Shown here in pieces: positions 1 to 9,586 of a stretch of DNA of 64,000 bases. Every line of letters starts with the position of its first letter. The first letter of the stretch is position 1. Origin of the DNA: CAMDHY01 sp046156265 (GTDB taxonomy: Bacteria > Pseudomonadota > Alphaproteobacteria > Rhizobiales > Segnochrobactraceae); NCBI RefSeq assembly GCF_046156265.1, contig NZ_JAWDIR010000048.1, positions 124,001 to 188,000 of the forward strand. The letters are read 5' to 3'. Under the pieces are notes generated by a model that saw only the letters and a list, made by a program, of their open reading frames with translations, did no database searches and had not been told where the DNA came from. The position numbers were made by a program, and so were the translations under genes.

Positions 1-233
1 ACTCGACGCTCGCGAAGGGCCAGACCTACACGACCGTGGAGATGAAGCTGAACTACACCCGCGCAATCCGGCCGGGGATGCGGCTCGTCTGCGAGGGCCG
101 CATCGTCCACCGCGGCAGCCGCCTCGCCACCGCCGAGGGGACACTGAAGGACGAGGCCGGCAAGCTCTACGCCCACGGGACGGAGACCTGCATGATCTTC
201 GCCGCGACAGAGGGGCATCCGTCGCGCGGGTGA
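1..233 (+). CDS. PaaI-family thioesterase, C-terminal part (5' end outside window)
   Basis: Read from base 3 this frame gives about 76 residues ending in TGA at 231-233. The sequence has the second half of a hotdog thioesterase of the PaaI/YdiI type: the stretch around TYTTVEMKLNY, then GRIVHRGSRLATAEG, then a closing strand with LYAHGTETCMIF. These enzymes hydrolyse acyl-CoA or aryl-CoA thioesters. The active-site part lies upstream of the window, so the substrate cannot be judged. It converges on the acuI-like gene with a gap of 4 bases. Confidence 0.8.
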   Translation, partial: STLAKGQTYTTVEMKLNYTRAIRPGMRLVCEGRIVHRGSRLATAEGTLKDEAGKLYAHGTETCMIFAATEGHPSRG

Positions 234-237
234 GGTC

Positions 238-1236
238 TCAGCCGCCGACCTCGACGACGATGCGTCCGCGGACCTTGCCGGCGAGGATGTCCGGGGCCAC
301 GCCGATGACCGCCTCAAGCGGCAGCGTCGTCGTCATGGCGGCGAGCTTGTCGCGGTCGAGATCGGTGGCGAGGCGGTCCCACGCCTCGCGGCGGCGCGTC
401 ACCGGCGCCATGACGGAATCGATGCCCAGCAGCGAGACGCCGCGCAGGATGAACGGCGCGACCGACGACGGCAGGTCCATGCCGCCGGCGAGCCCGCAGG
501 CCGCCACAGCCCCGCCGTAGCGGGTGGAGGCCAGCACGTTCGCCAAAGTGTGGCTGCCGACCGAATCGATGCCGCCGGCCCAGCGCTCCTTTCCGAGCGG
601 TCGGGCGGGCTGGGAGAGCTCGGCGCGATCGATCACGTCCGTGGCGCCGAGGCCCTTCAGGTAGTCCGCCTCCTCCGGCCGACCGGTGGACGCGATCACC
701 GTGAAGCCGAGGCCGGCGAGCAGCGCGATCGCCACCGAGCCCACGCCGCCGGCCGCTCCCGTCACCACCACCGGGCCGCTCGAAGGCGTCAGGCCGGTGC
801 GCTCCAGCGCCAATACGGCGAGCATGGCGGTGTAGCCGGCGGTGCCGATCGCCATCGTCTCGGCAGCGCCGAGGCCCTCGGGGCGGGCGAGCAGCCAGTC
901 CTTGCGGACGCGGGCGCGGCCGGCATAGCCGCCCATGTGGGTCTCGCCGACGCCCCAGCCGTTGAGGATCACCGGGTCGCCGGCGTGGAAGGACGAGCAG
1001 CCGGAGGTGATGACGGTGCCGGCGAGGTCGATGCCGGGGATCATCGGGAAGCGGCGCACCACCGGCGCCTTGCCGGTGACGGCGAGGCCGTCCTTGTAGT
1101 TGATGGTGGAATGGCTGACGGCGACGGTGACGTCGCCCTCCATCAGGTCGTCGAGACCGAGCTCGACGAGTTCGGCCGGACGCTGCTGCTTCGTCGCCTC
1201 GTCACGGGTGACGAGGATCGCCTTGAAACGCTCCAC
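238..1236 (-). CDS. acuI: MDR-family NADPH oxidoreductase, AcuI/YhdH type (acrylyl-CoA reductase-like)
   Basis: A protein of 332 residues with the medium-chain dehydrogenase/reductase layout: N-terminal GroES-like fold (residues about 1-125, with NYKDG at the position typical of YhdH/AcuI) and a Rossmann domain with VTGAAGGVGS (about 158-167). No zinc-binding cysteine cluster is seen, as expected for this subfamily. AcuI reduces acryloyl-CoA to propionyl-CoA with NADPH; the exact substrate here is inferred. The start is GTG at 1234-1236, preceded by GGGAGG at good spacing. It could be a generic quinone-oxidoreductase-like protein, but length and motifs fit AcuI best. Confidence 0.82.
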   Translation of the reverse strand: MERFKAILVTRDEATKQQRPAELVELGLDDLMEGDVTVAVSHSTINYKDGLAVTGKAPVVRRFPMIPGIDLAGTVITSGCSSFHAGDPVILNGWGVGETHMGGYAGRARVRKDWLLARPEGLGAAETMAIGTAGYTAMLAVLALERTGLTPSSGPVVVTGAAGGVGSVAIALLAGLGFTVIASTGRPEEADYLKGLGATDVIDRAELSQPARPLGKERWAGGIDSVGSHTLANVLASTRYGGAVAACGLAGGMDLPSSVAPFILRGVSLLGIDSVMAPVTRRREAWDRLATDLDRDKLAAMTTTLPLEAVIGVAPDILAGKVRGRIVVEVGG

Positions 1237-1320
1237 CGGCCGGCCTCCCGTTTTTTGCCCTCGCGACGATTTGAGCGCGGCGGGGGCCTCGGGCGCAAGC
1301 CTCTCGGGCGAGGCGAAGCG

Positions 1321-2568
1321 TCAGGCCGTTCGCAGGCGGGCGACGGGAGCCTCGCTGATCGGCCAGTGGACGAGGGCCGCGAAGACGCCGAGACCGATCG
1401 AGATGTACCAGACCACGTCGTAGGAGCCGGTCTGGTCGTAGAGGCGGCCGCCGAGCCAGACGCCGAGGAAGGCGCCGATCTGGTGGGAGAAGAACACGAA
1501 GCCGAACAGGGTCGCCATGTAGCGCGGGCCGAACATCACGGCGACGAGGCCGGAGGTGAGCGGCACCGTCGACAGCCAGAGCAGGCCCATGGCGGCGGCG
1601 AAGACGAGCACGCTCGCCGGCGACACGGGGACCAGGATGAACAGCAGGATCACCACCGAGCGGGCGAGATAGATGAAGGCGAGCGACTTCTGCTTCGGCA
1701 GGCGCTGGCCGAGGAAGCCCGCCCCGAGGGAGCCGATGATGTTGAACAGGCCGATGAGGGCGATCGCCCAGGCACCCCAGCCCGGGGCGAGGCCCATGTC
1801 GGCGATGAACGGCGGCAGGTGAGTGGTGATGAAGGCGACGTGGAAGCCGCAGACGAAGAAGCCGATGACGAGCAGCACGTAGGAGCCGTGGCCGAAGGCC
1901 TCGCGCAGCGCCTGCGGGATCGACTGCGCCGGGCCGGTGTGGACGGCACCGCGGCCGCGCAGCGCGGTGGCGAGCGGGATGATCGCCAGCATGCCGACGC
2001 CGAGGATGATCAGCGCCGTGTCCCAGCCGAAGGCGTCGATCAAAGCGAGGCCAAGGGGCGCGAACAGGAACTGGCCGAGAGAGCCTGCGGCGGTACCGAT
2101 GCCGAAGGCGATCGAGCGCTTCTCCGGCGTGACGGCGCGGCCGAAGGCGGCGAGCACGATCGAGAACGAGGCGGCGGCGAGGCCGAGACCGAGGAAGACG
2201 CCGAGGAAAAGCTGCAGCATCAGCCCGGAGGTGACGGAGGCGGTACCGATCAGGCCGATGGCGTAGAGGATCGCGCCGGCGACGAGGACGCGGCCGGTGC
2301 CGTAGCGGTCGGCGACCATGCCGGCGATCGGCTGGCCGGCGCCCCAGAGCAGGTTCTGGATGGCGATGGCGAGCGCCGCCACCTCGCGCGACCAGCCGCG
2401 CGCCTCGATCATCGGCGTGAAGAACAGCCCGAGCGCCGAGCGCGGGCCGAAAGAGATGATGGCGATCAGGCAGCCGGCGCCGATGATGAAGGGCAGCGCC
2501 TGGGCGGCGACGGCGACGGGGGTCGCGTGCGGGCCGGCGGCAGCCGGCTTCGACGAGGACGCGGACAT
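1321..2568 (-). CDS. Major facilitator superfamily transporter
   Basis: A polytopic protein of 415 residues with about 12 hydrophobic segments. The loop after TM2 holds an MFS motif A (GMVADRYGTGRVL). The architecture resembles oxalate/formate and monocarboxylate-type MFS carriers, but nothing visible fixes the substrate. It lies upstream of, and is co-directional with, the acuI-like gene (84-base gap), so a link with short-chain acid metabolism is possible but only inferred. Start is ATG at 2566-2568. Confidence 0.8.
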   Translation of the reverse strand: MSASSSKPAAAGPHATPVAVAAQALPFIIGAGCLIAIISFGPRSALGLFFTPMIEARGWSREVAALAIAIQNLLWGAGQPIAGMVADRYGTGRVLVAGAILYAIGLIGTASVTSGLMLQLFLGVFLGLGLAAASFSIVLAAFGRAVTPEKRSIAFGIGTAAGSLGQFLFAPLGLALIDAFGWDTALIILGVGMLAIIPLATALRGRGAVHTGPAQSIPQALREAFGHGSYVLLVIGFFVCGFHVAFITTHLPPFIADMGLAPGWGAWAIALIGLFNIIGSLGAGFLGQRLPKQKSLAFIYLARSVVILLFILVPVSPASVLVFAAAMGLLWLSTVPLTSGLVAVMFGPRYMATLFGFVFFSHQIGAFLGVWLGGRLYDQTGSYDVVWYISIGLGVFAALVHWPISEAPVARLRTA

Positions 2569-2652
2569 GACGGGCCTTTCGCAGAGGCGGCCGCGGGGCG
2601 GAGGCCGGCAGGCGCGAAAGGGACGCTACTCTGATTGGTGGGTAATCTCACA

Positions 2653-4578
2653 TCACTTTTTTTGATGATTACGAGGGTGTGGCGGCGCCACTTTCCACGC
2701 CCCGCTGGCCACCTTTTGCCGAAGCACGTCGGCCGGCCCCGGCCTCGCCATCAGATAGCCCTGCGCGAGCGGGCACCCCACGGCTATGAGCCGGTCCGCC
2801 TGCTCCCGCGTCTCCACCCCTTCCGCGATCACCGCCATGCCGAGACGGTGGCCGATGTCGATCATCGTGTCGACGATGACGGCGCTGGCGGGGTCATCAA
2901 GCATGACCGAGACGAAGCTCCTGTCGATCTTGATGACATCGACCGGGAAGCTCTTCAGGTGGGTGAGCGATGCGTAGCCGGTGCCGAAGTCATCGAGGGC
3001 GAGATGCACCCCGCGCTTGCGCAATCCGCCGATGGTGCTGGCGACGATCGCATCATCGCCGTCCATCATCGCCTTCTCGGTGACCTCGAGGACCAGATGG
3101 TCGAGCGGCACATCGTAGCGCGAGAACGCCCGGACGACGCGGGCCTCGAGATCGCCCCGCTCGAGGTCTCCCGTCGAAACGTTGAGGCCGAACAGCAGCG
3201 GCGGCAGGCCCTGGTCGCGCCAGCGTCGCAACTCGGCGGTGATCTCGTTCAGCATCAGCCCCGTGAGGTCGTAGGTGATCCTCGGGTCCGTCAGGGCCTG
3301 CTGGAAGTCCTTCGCCTGCACGAGCGAACCGTCGGGCAGCATCATGCGCGCCAGCGACTCGACGCCGGTGACGATGCCCGTCCGGAGGTCGAACACCGGC
3401 TGGAAATAGGGGATGATCCGCCCCTCGCGCAGTGCGTTGCTGACGGTGCGGACCGACTTCGCGCGCCCCCCCGACTCCTCGCGGAACTCCTCGCGAAACT
3501 TCAGGAAACCGCCGCGGCGGGTGTGCTTTGCCTTCTCGAGGGCGAAGTCGGCGTTCTGACGGAGGGCGTCCGGGTCGTCGCCGTCCTCGCCCTGCAGGAC
3601 GCCGCCGACGGTGATGTGCATCGGCACGGTCTGGCCATCGGTGACGAAGCGCGCCCCGACCAGGCGGAGCAGACGCTGCGCCGCAGACGCCAGCCGGCGG
3701 TTGCTCGGGCAGTCGGCGACGAGGACGGCGAACTCGTCGCCTCCCAGCCGGAACGCACGGCCCGGTACGCGGGCGTCGCCGAGGCGTCTCGCCAGTTCGG
3801 AAATGAGGGCATCTCCGGCGTCGTGTCCGAGCGTGTCGTTGATCGCCTTCAGGCCGTCGATATCGAACAACAGCATCCCGGTCCGCGTCCCGGCATCGGC
3901 GACGGCGGTGCGCAGGGCCTCCAGGAAGTGGCTGCGGTTGGGCAGGCCGGTGAGCACATCGTAGTAGGCGAGGCGATGGTTGCGGGACCAGATCTGGTCG
4001 TGCTCGATGGCGATGGCGCACAGGTGGACGCACGCCCGGACGATCTGCCGCTGCTGGTCGTCGGAGCCGCGCCGCTGCCGGCTGTAGAAGGCGAAGGTGC
4101 CGACGACGCGACCATCGCGCGCGATGATCGGCGTCGACCAGCACGAAACGATGCCGTGCGGCAGCACGGCATCGCGATAGGCCGCCCAGAGCGGATCGGT
4201 GGCGATGTCGACGACCTCCACCTCGCGGGCGTGATGAGCCGCGGTGCCGCACGACCCGACGGCCGGCCCGATCGCCAGGCCGTTGAAGGCCGTCTCGAAC
4301 TCGGCCGGCAGCGACGGGCAGGCGAGATGCTGGAGGCGGCCTTCGGCATCCACCGTCAGCACCGATGCGAGGACCCCCGGAACGAGCGCCTCGACCCGGC
4401 GGCACAGGAGCGCCGCGACGTCGCCCAGCATCCGGCCGGAGGCCACCGCTTCGAGGATTTCGTTCTGGAGCCGGAGCAGCGCCTCGAACGAGGCGGCGTG
4501 GCGGGCCGGGCTCTTCAGCGGCGGCTCCCCGGCCGCCGGTGCCGGCCCCACCGGGGCGGCGTCGGGAAAACAACCCAT
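2653..4578 (-). CDS. GAF-GGDEF-EAL cyclic-di-GMP signalling protein
   Basis: A protein of 641 residues: GAF sensor domain (about 45-195), GGDEF diguanylate cyclase domain (about 205-365, intact GGDEF in RLGGDEFAV) and EAL phosphodiesterase domain (about 395-630). The EAL signature reads ESL, but the other catalytic landmarks are present: NVS, EVTE, DDFGTGY, KIDRSF, AEGVET and the late QGY. The inhibitory site before GGDEF (RxxD) reads RVPG, so product inhibition is probably lost. No transmembrane segment, hence cytosolic. The ATG at 4576-4578 follows GGGGAGG; a TTG 30 bases upstream is less likely. Both activities, or only one, could be real. Confidence 0.9.
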   Translation of the reverse strand: MGCFPDAAPVGPAPAAGEPPLKSPARHAASFEALLRLQNEILEAVASGRMLGDVAALLCRRVEALVPGVLASVLTVDAEGRLQHLACPSLPAEFETAFNGLAIGPAVGSCGTAAHHAREVEVVDIATDPLWAAYRDAVLPHGIVSCWSTPIIARDGRVVGTFAFYSRQRRGSDDQQRQIVRACVHLCAIAIEHDQIWSRNHRLAYYDVLTGLPNRSHFLEALRTAVADAGTRTGMLLFDIDGLKAINDTLGHDAGDALISELARRLGDARVPGRAFRLGGDEFAVLVADCPSNRRLASAAQRLLRLVGARFVTDGQTVPMHITVGGVLQGEDGDDPDALRQNADFALEKAKHTRRGGFLKFREEFREESGGRAKSVRTVSNALREGRIIPYFQPVFDLRTGIVTGVESLARMMLPDGSLVQAKDFQQALTDPRITYDLTGLMLNEITAELRRWRDQGLPPLLFGLNVSTGDLERGDLEARVVRAFSRYDVPLDHLVLEVTEKAMMDGDDAIVASTIGGLRKRGVHLALDDFGTGYASLTHLKSFPVDVIKIDRSFVSVMLDDPASAVIVDTMIDIGHRLGMAVIAEGVETREQADRLIAVGCPLAQGYLMARPGPADVLRQKVASGAWKVAPPHPRNHQKK

Positions 4579-4716
4579 GAAAGCCCAGCCTCCCCGCAGA
4601 GGGGTCAAGAAGCGATGTTAGGTCAGCCCAGGACGCCGCACCAGTGGCCGGTTGGTTTCAGCTGCAAGTATCGATAACGCCCCGCTAGCCGCGCTCCGAC
4701 CGGCGACGCCCCACCG

Positions 4717-6738
4717 TCAGCCGCGCCCGTCATGGAAGTGCGCATGGATGGCCCGCGCGAGGCTTTCGGAGACGCCGTCGACGGTCATCAAATCTTCGAC
4801 ACCGGCGCGCGCGATCGCCTTGGCGGTGCCGAAGTGGCGCAGCAGCGCCCGCTTGCGCGTCGGGCCGATGCCGGCGACCTCGTCGAGCGGGTTGGCGACG
4901 AACTCCTTCGAGCGGCGGGCGCGGTGCGTGCCGATGGCGAAGCGGTGCGCCTCGTCGCGCAGTCGCTGCACGAAATAGAGTACCGGGTCGCGGATCGGCA
5001 GGCGGAACGGCGCCCGGCCGGGGATGTGGAAGGTCTCGCGGCCGGCATCGCGGTCGGCGCCCTTGGCGACGCCGACCAGCGGCAGGTCGGTGATGCCGAG
5101 CTCGGCGAGGACGAGTTGGGCGGCGGCGAGTTGCCCGGCCCCGCCGTCGATCAGCACGAGGTCGGGCCAGGGGCGGACCGTCTCGGCGCTCGCCTCAGCC
5201 GCCTCCCCCTCGTCCGCATCACCCGTGGCGACGGCCGGGGCCTCCGGACGCGGGCCGGCTTCCTTCAGGAGGCGGGCGAAGCGGCGCGTCAGCACCTCGC
5301 GCATCATGCCGAAGTCGTCGCCGGGGGTGAGGTCGGTCGAGCGGATGTTGAAGGTGCGGTATTGCCCCTTCACGAAGCCCTCGGGGCCGGCGACGACCAT
5401 CGCGCCGACGGCGTTCGTCCCCATGATGTGGGAGTTGTCGTAGACCTCGATGCGGCGCGGCGGGCCGGCGAGCCCGAAGGCGCCGGCGAGACCCTCGAGC
5501 AGCATCGTCTGGCTCGACGTCTCGGCGAGGCGGCGGCCGAGCGCCTCGCGGGCGTTGGTCAGCGCGTGGTCGACGAGGTCGCGCTTCTCGGCGCGCTGCG
5601 GCGTGGCGATCTCGACGCGGCGGCCGGCCCGCTCCGACAGCGCCTCGGCCAGCAGCGCCTGTTCGGGCAAGGCGTGGGAGACCAGCACGAGCCGCGGCAC
5701 AGGCTTGTCGTCGTAGAACTGCGCGACGAAGCTCTCCAGCACCTCGGCCGGCTCGAGCGTGGGGTCCGCCTTCGGGAAGTAGCCGTGGTTGCCCCAGTTC
5801 TGGCCGGTGCGGAAGAAAAACACCTGGATCGCCGTCTGCCCGCCCTCCTGATGGAGGGCGAAGACGTCGGCCTCCTCGACGCCGCGCGGATTGATGCCCT
5901 GGTGGGACGAGACGTGCGACAGCGCCGCCAGGCGGTCGCGGTAGACGGCGGCGCGCTCGAAGTCGAGATCGGCCGAGGCCGCCTCCATGGCGGTCGCGAG
6001 CTCCGACTTCACCGCGGCGCTGCGACCGGTGAGGAAGGCGCGGGCCTCGCGCACCAGTTCGCCGTAGGTCGCAAGATCCACCTCCCCCGTGCAGGGGGCG
6101 GCGCAGCGCTTGATCTGGTGGAGGAGGCACGGCCGCGTCCGGCTCGCGTAGACCGCATCGGTGCAGGAGCGGATCAGGAACGCCTTCTGCAGGGCGTTGA
6201 TCGTCCGCCCCACCGCGCCGGCCGAGGCGAAGGGGCCGAAATAGTCGCCCTTGCGGTTGCGCGCGCCGCGGTGCTTGAGGATCTGCGGCGCCTCGTGGTC
6301 GCCGGTGATCAGGATGTAGGGGAACGACTTGTCGTCGCGCAAAAGCACGTTGAAGCGCGGGCGCAGGCGCTTGATGAGGTTCGCCTCGAGCAGCAGCGCC
6401 TCGGTCTCGGTGCGGGTGGAGACGAACTCCATCGCCGCCGTCGCCTGCACCATGCGCAGGATGCGGGTCGAGACGTTGATCGGCCGGGCGTAGGAGGCGA
6501 CGCGCTTCTTCAGGCTGCGCGCCTTGCCGACATAGAGGACGTCGCCCTTGGCGTCGATCATCCGGTAGACGCCGGGGCCGTTTGGCAGGCGCTTGACGAT
6601 CTCGGCGATCACCTCGACGCCGCGGCGCACCGGCCCCGCCGCCGCCTCGGTGAGCGTGGTCGCCGGCGCCTCGACCGGATCGACCACCAGATCGGCGGAC
6701 GGGTCGGAGGGATCGTTGGGGGTTGTCGGGTCGGTCAT
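4717..6738 (-). CDS. uvrC: UvrABC excinuclease subunit C
   Basis: A full-length UvrC of 673 residues. An N-terminal GIY-YIG nuclease domain (about 50-130, with GVYRM and LYVGKA) makes the 3' incision, a UVR motif (about 240-275) binds UvrB, the RNase H-like C-terminal nuclease (DLVLIDGGAGQL) makes the 5' incision, and a tandem helix-hairpin-helix closes the protein (VAGIGPTRKRALL). A short Ala/Glu-rich insert precedes the RNase H-like domain. It functions in nucleotide excision repair. The preceding gene on the same strand is an SDR, an arrangement familiar from other Rhizobiales. No SOS box was seen at its start. Confidence 0.97.
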   Translation of the reverse strand: MTDPTTPNDPSDPSADLVVDPVEAPATTLTEAAAGPVRRGVEVIAEIVKRLPNGPGVYRMIDAKGDVLYVGKARSLKKRVASYARPINVSTRILRMVQATAAMEFVSTRTETEALLLEANLIKRLRPRFNVLLRDDKSFPYILITGDHEAPQILKHRGARNRKGDYFGPFASAGAVGRTINALQKAFLIRSCTDAVYASRTRPCLLHQIKRCAAPCTGEVDLATYGELVREARAFLTGRSAAVKSELATAMEAASADLDFERAAVYRDRLAALSHVSSHQGINPRGVEEADVFALHQEGGQTAIQVFFFRTGQNWGNHGYFPKADPTLEPAEVLESFVAQFYDDKPVPRLVLVSHALPEQALLAEALSERAGRRVEIATPQRAEKRDLVDHALTNAREALGRRLAETSSQTMLLEGLAGAFGLAGPPRRIEVYDNSHIMGTNAVGAMVVAGPEGFVKGQYRTFNIRSTDLTPGDDFGMMREVLTRRFARLLKEAGPRPEAPAVATGDADEGEAAEASAETVRPWPDLVLIDGGAGQLAAAQLVLAELGITDLPLVGVAKGADRDAGRETFHIPGRAPFRLPIRDPVLYFVQRLRDEAHRFAIGTHRARRSKEFVANPLDEVAGIGPTRKRALLRHFGTAKAIARAGVEDLMTVDGVSESLARAIHAHFHDGRG

Positions 6739-6792
6739 CGCTCACGGGCCGCCGGGGGCGGCGGCAGGTCTTCAACTCGCGTTACGTCGGTC

Positions 6793-7578
6793 CTATTCGC
6801 CGACGCCTACGACGTCGGGTGTCTCCCACGCAAGGTGCTGGCCACCGTCGAGGGCGATCATCTGCCCGGTGATCGACGGCGTCGCCACCAGGAAATCGAC
6901 CGTGCGGGCGAAATCGGCGAGCGACGGGCCGGCGCCCATCGGCACGGCGGCCTTCTGGCGGGCGAAGTCCTCCGGCTGCTGGCGCTCGCTCTTCAGCGTC
7001 GGGCCGGGGCCGATGGCGACGACGCGCACCCGCGGTGCGAGCGCCTGTGCCATCGTCTGCGTCGCCCACCACAGCCCCGCCTTCGACAGGCTGTAGGAGA
7101 AGAACTGCGGCGTCGGCTTCCACACCCGCTGGTCGATGATGTTGATCACGAGGCCGTCGGCGCCATCCGGCAGGCGGGCGGCGAGCCGGCTCGCCAGCAG
7201 GCACGGCGTCTCCAGGTTGACCGCGAGGTGGTGCCGGAGCGGGGTCGGTTCAAGGCTGTCGGCAGCATCGACCTCGAACACCGAGGCGTTGTTGACGAGC
7301 ACGCCGAGCGGCCCGACCTCGGCGGCGGCGGTGTCGATCAGGGCGGCCGCGGCAGCGGGATCGGCGAGGTCGGCGACGACGATCGTCGCACGACCGCCGC
7401 CCGCCCGGATCTCTCCCGCCAGCACCTCGGCTTCCGCGGCTGAGCGGTTGCAGTGGATGGCGACGGCGAAGCCGGCCTCGGCGAGGCCGCGCGCGATGGC
7501 GGCGCCGATGCGGCGTCCACCCCCGGTGACGAGGGCGGCGGGCGGCATGGTGGCAGGAATTGTCCTGGCAGGTGGCAT
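6793..7578 (-). CDS. Short-chain dehydrogenase/reductase, FolM/pteridine reductase-like
   Basis: An SDR of 261 residues: TGGGRRIG nucleotide-binding motif near the N-terminus, VNNAS after the fourth strand, and a YSLSK catalytic Tyr-Lys motif. The arginine-rich TGGGRRIG and the HCNRS segment resemble FolM and pteridine reductase-like SDRs, which reduce dihydromonapterin or dihydrofolate with NADPH; this substrate is inferred. It lies 54 bases upstream of uvrC on the same strand, so co-transcription is likely. A second ATG at codon 11 is an alternative start. Confidence 0.8.
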   Translation of the reverse strand: MPPARTIPATMPPAALVTGGGRRIGAAIARGLAEAGFAVAIHCNRSAAEAEVLAGEIRAGGGRATIVVADLADPAAAAALIDTAAAEVGPLGVLVNNASVFEVDAADSLEPTPLRHHLAVNLETPCLLASRLAARLPDGADGLVINIIDQRVWKPTPQFFSYSLSKAGLWWATQTMAQALAPRVRVVAIGPGPTLKSERQQPEDFARQKAAVPMGAGPSLADFARTVDFLVATPSITGQMIALDGGQHLAWETPDVVGVGE

Positions 7579-7678
7579 CGCGATCCCCCGTTCGCGCTAT
7601 CGAGCCCGCTACATGGAGCCGATGCCCCGGCCTGCAAGGCCGAACAGCCAGCCGGCAGGGTGAGCGAGGCGCCGCCGA

Positions 7679-9388
7679 TCAGGCCGTCGGCGCGAAGGAC
7701 CAGACGGCCTGCTTCGTCGTGACGTAGTCGACGCGGCCGTCCTTCAGCGCCTTCACGCACTCGGCCGGGGCGTTGATGATCGGCTCCTCGTGGGCGTTGA
7801 AGGAGGTGTTGATCAGCACCGGCAGCCCGGTCTGCTTCTCATAGGCCGTCAGGATGTCGTGATAGACCGGGTTCTGCTCGCGCTCGACCAGCTGCGGGCG
7901 CGCCGTCCCGTCGACGTGGACGACCGCCGGGATGCGCTCATGCCAGGCCTTGGCGACGTCGCAGGTGATCGTCATGAAGCGGGCGGAATACGCCATGTTG
8001 GCGCCGAGCAGGAACGGCTCGGCGGCGCGGTCGGCGCGCACGACGGGTGCGAACGGCATGAACTCGGTGCGGTCGAGCCGCTTGTTCATCCAGTCGTTGA
8101 TGCGCCGGTCGGTTGCCGACGCCAGGATGGTGCGGGCGCCGAGCGCCCGCGGCCCGTACTCCATGCGGCCGAGATAGGTGCCGACGATCTTGCCGTCGGC
8201 GACGAGCCCGGCCACCGCCGTGGCGACATCGCCGGTGGCGACAGCGGTGGCGCCGGCCTGGCGGAAGGCGTCGTCAGCGACGTCGTCATAGTCGCGGCCG
8301 AAATAGACGTCGTTGAGGGTATAGCGCTCGCCGAGCCAGCGCGGCAGGCCGTCACGGGACAGCAGGAAGTCGAGCACGCCGCCGGCCGGCTCGCCGCAAT
8401 CGGTCATCGCCGGGTAGACGAATACCTCCTCGAACGGGAAGCGCTCGGCGAGGCGCTGGTTGAGCTTGACGTTGGAGAACACGCCGCCGGCGACGCCGAG
8501 TCCCTTCGGCTTGTCGCGGCCGACGATGCGGTCCATCGCCTCCAGCATCACACTTTCCAGCACCCCCTGCACGGAGGCGGCGACGCCGTCGCGCGGGCCA
8601 TGCTTGGCGATGCGGCGGATGGCGTCGCGGATGGTGCGGCGCGAGGCGGTCGCCTCGATGCGGCCGTCAGGGGTGACCCGGTAGAAGGCGCGCAGCTCGT
8701 CGAAGAAGACCGGCTGGCCGAAGGCGGCGAGGCCGAGGACCTTGCCCTCGTGGCGCATCGGGCGGAAGCCGAGCGCCTCGGTGGCGTCGTGATAGAGGCG
8801 GCCCATGGCGCTCTCGCGCCTCTGCGCGCGGCCGCGGATGAGGCTCTCCGCCTCGCCGCCGATCGGCGCCGTCAGCTGGCCGTCCTTCAGGCGATAGAGC
8901 GAGTAGTAGACGCGGTCGCCGTAGCCATCGGCGGTCCAGGCGACGGCGTCGTCGCTCTGCATGTGGAAGAGCGCGGCGAGCGCGTGCGCCTTGTGGTGGT
9001 TGTAGAAGTGGATGCGCGCGTCCGGCCGGAAGCCGTGGTCGGCGAGCCAGCGGGCGCCGTCGAACAGGGCGAGCGGATCGGCCGTGCCCCAGAACGCCAT
9101 CTCGCGGATGAGCTCGTGCGAGCGCAGACCGCCAAGGCCGATCACGTCGACGAGCTTCCTGTGGAAATAGCGCGGCTCGTACTTGGTGCGCGGCAGGCAG
9201 ACGACGTCGACGTCGCCGCGGGTGGCACCGGCGATCGACAGGCACTCGTCCACCGCCTCGGCCGGGAAGCGGTAGCCGTCGCCCTTGATGCGGGTGAGGC
9301 GCTCGAGGGCCACCGCTGCCTTCAGCCGGTAGTCCTCGAACACCGCGGCGGAGGCATCGTGTCGGTCGTAGGCGCCGAGAATCAGCAT
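7679..9388 (-). CDS. NodU/CmcH-family O-carbamoyltransferase
   Basis: A protein of 569 residues starting MLILGAYDRHDAS. It has the two-part architecture of the carbamoyltransferase family (NodU, CmcH, TobZ): an N-terminal Kae1-like domain with the HHKAH metal/ATP signature and a C-terminal domain with the conserved YGPRALGAR block. Such enzymes transfer a carbamoyl group from carbamoyl phosphate to a hydroxyl of a sugar or secondary metabolite via carbamoyl-AMP. No glycan or nodulation gene is adjacent, so the acceptor is unknown. An upstream in-frame ATG at 9430 would add 14 residues not expected in the family. Confidence 0.88.
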   Translation of the reverse strand: MLILGAYDRHDASAAVFEDYRLKAAVALERLTRIKGDGYRFPAEAVDECLSIAGATRGDVDVVCLPRTKYEPRYFHRKLVDVIGLGGLRSHELIREMAFWGTADPLALFDGARWLADHGFRPDARIHFYNHHKAHALAALFHMQSDDAVAWTADGYGDRVYYSLYRLKDGQLTAPIGGEAESLIRGRAQRRESAMGRLYHDATEALGFRPMRHEGKVLGLAAFGQPVFFDELRAFYRVTPDGRIEATASRRTIRDAIRRIAKHGPRDGVAASVQGVLESVMLEAMDRIVGRDKPKGLGVAGGVFSNVKLNQRLAERFPFEEVFVYPAMTDCGEPAGGVLDFLLSRDGLPRWLGERYTLNDVYFGRDYDDVADDAFRQAGATAVATGDVATAVAGLVADGKIVGTYLGRMEYGPRALGARTILASATDRRINDWMNKRLDRTEFMPFAPVVRADRAAEPFLLGANMAYSARFMTITCDVAKAWHERIPAVVHVDGTARPQLVEREQNPVYHDILTAYEKQTGLPVLINTSFNAHEEPIINAPAECVKALKDGRVDYVTTKQAVWSFAPTA

Positions 9389-9586
9389 GCGAACTCCACT
9401 CCCGGCGACGCGCGCAGGTGACGGGCGCAAGTGACGGGCGGGCCGGGTTTAGACGGTTCGCGCGGCGGCATAAAGCCCCGCGCACGCCCATCCGCCGCAC
9501 CAGCCCCGCGGGAGCGGCGGGACGATTCCCTTGCGCCGGCGCGTAACGCCGCGGTTCTCCGCAGCGAAAGATCATCACGATGGCGC

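Noticed and set aside
1237..1260. T-run upstream of the acuI-like gene as a terminator
   Set aside because: No adjacent stable stem. On the coding strand it is just the A-run before the GGGAGG ribosome-binding site.
550..2634. Long open frame antisense to the acuI-like and MFS genes (about 694 codons)
   Set aside because: Low-complexity Asp/Glu/Arg/Ala-rich translation without a domain. It mirrors real genes in a G+C-rich genome.
2640..2665. T-rich run near the end of the GGDEF-EAL gene as an intrinsic terminator
   Set aside because: The run lies at the last codons of the gene, and the flanking stem is only about 5 bases.
4732..7443. Open frame of about 900 codons antisense to uvrC and the SDR gene
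   Set aside because: Shadow of well-conserved genes; the translation resembles no protein.
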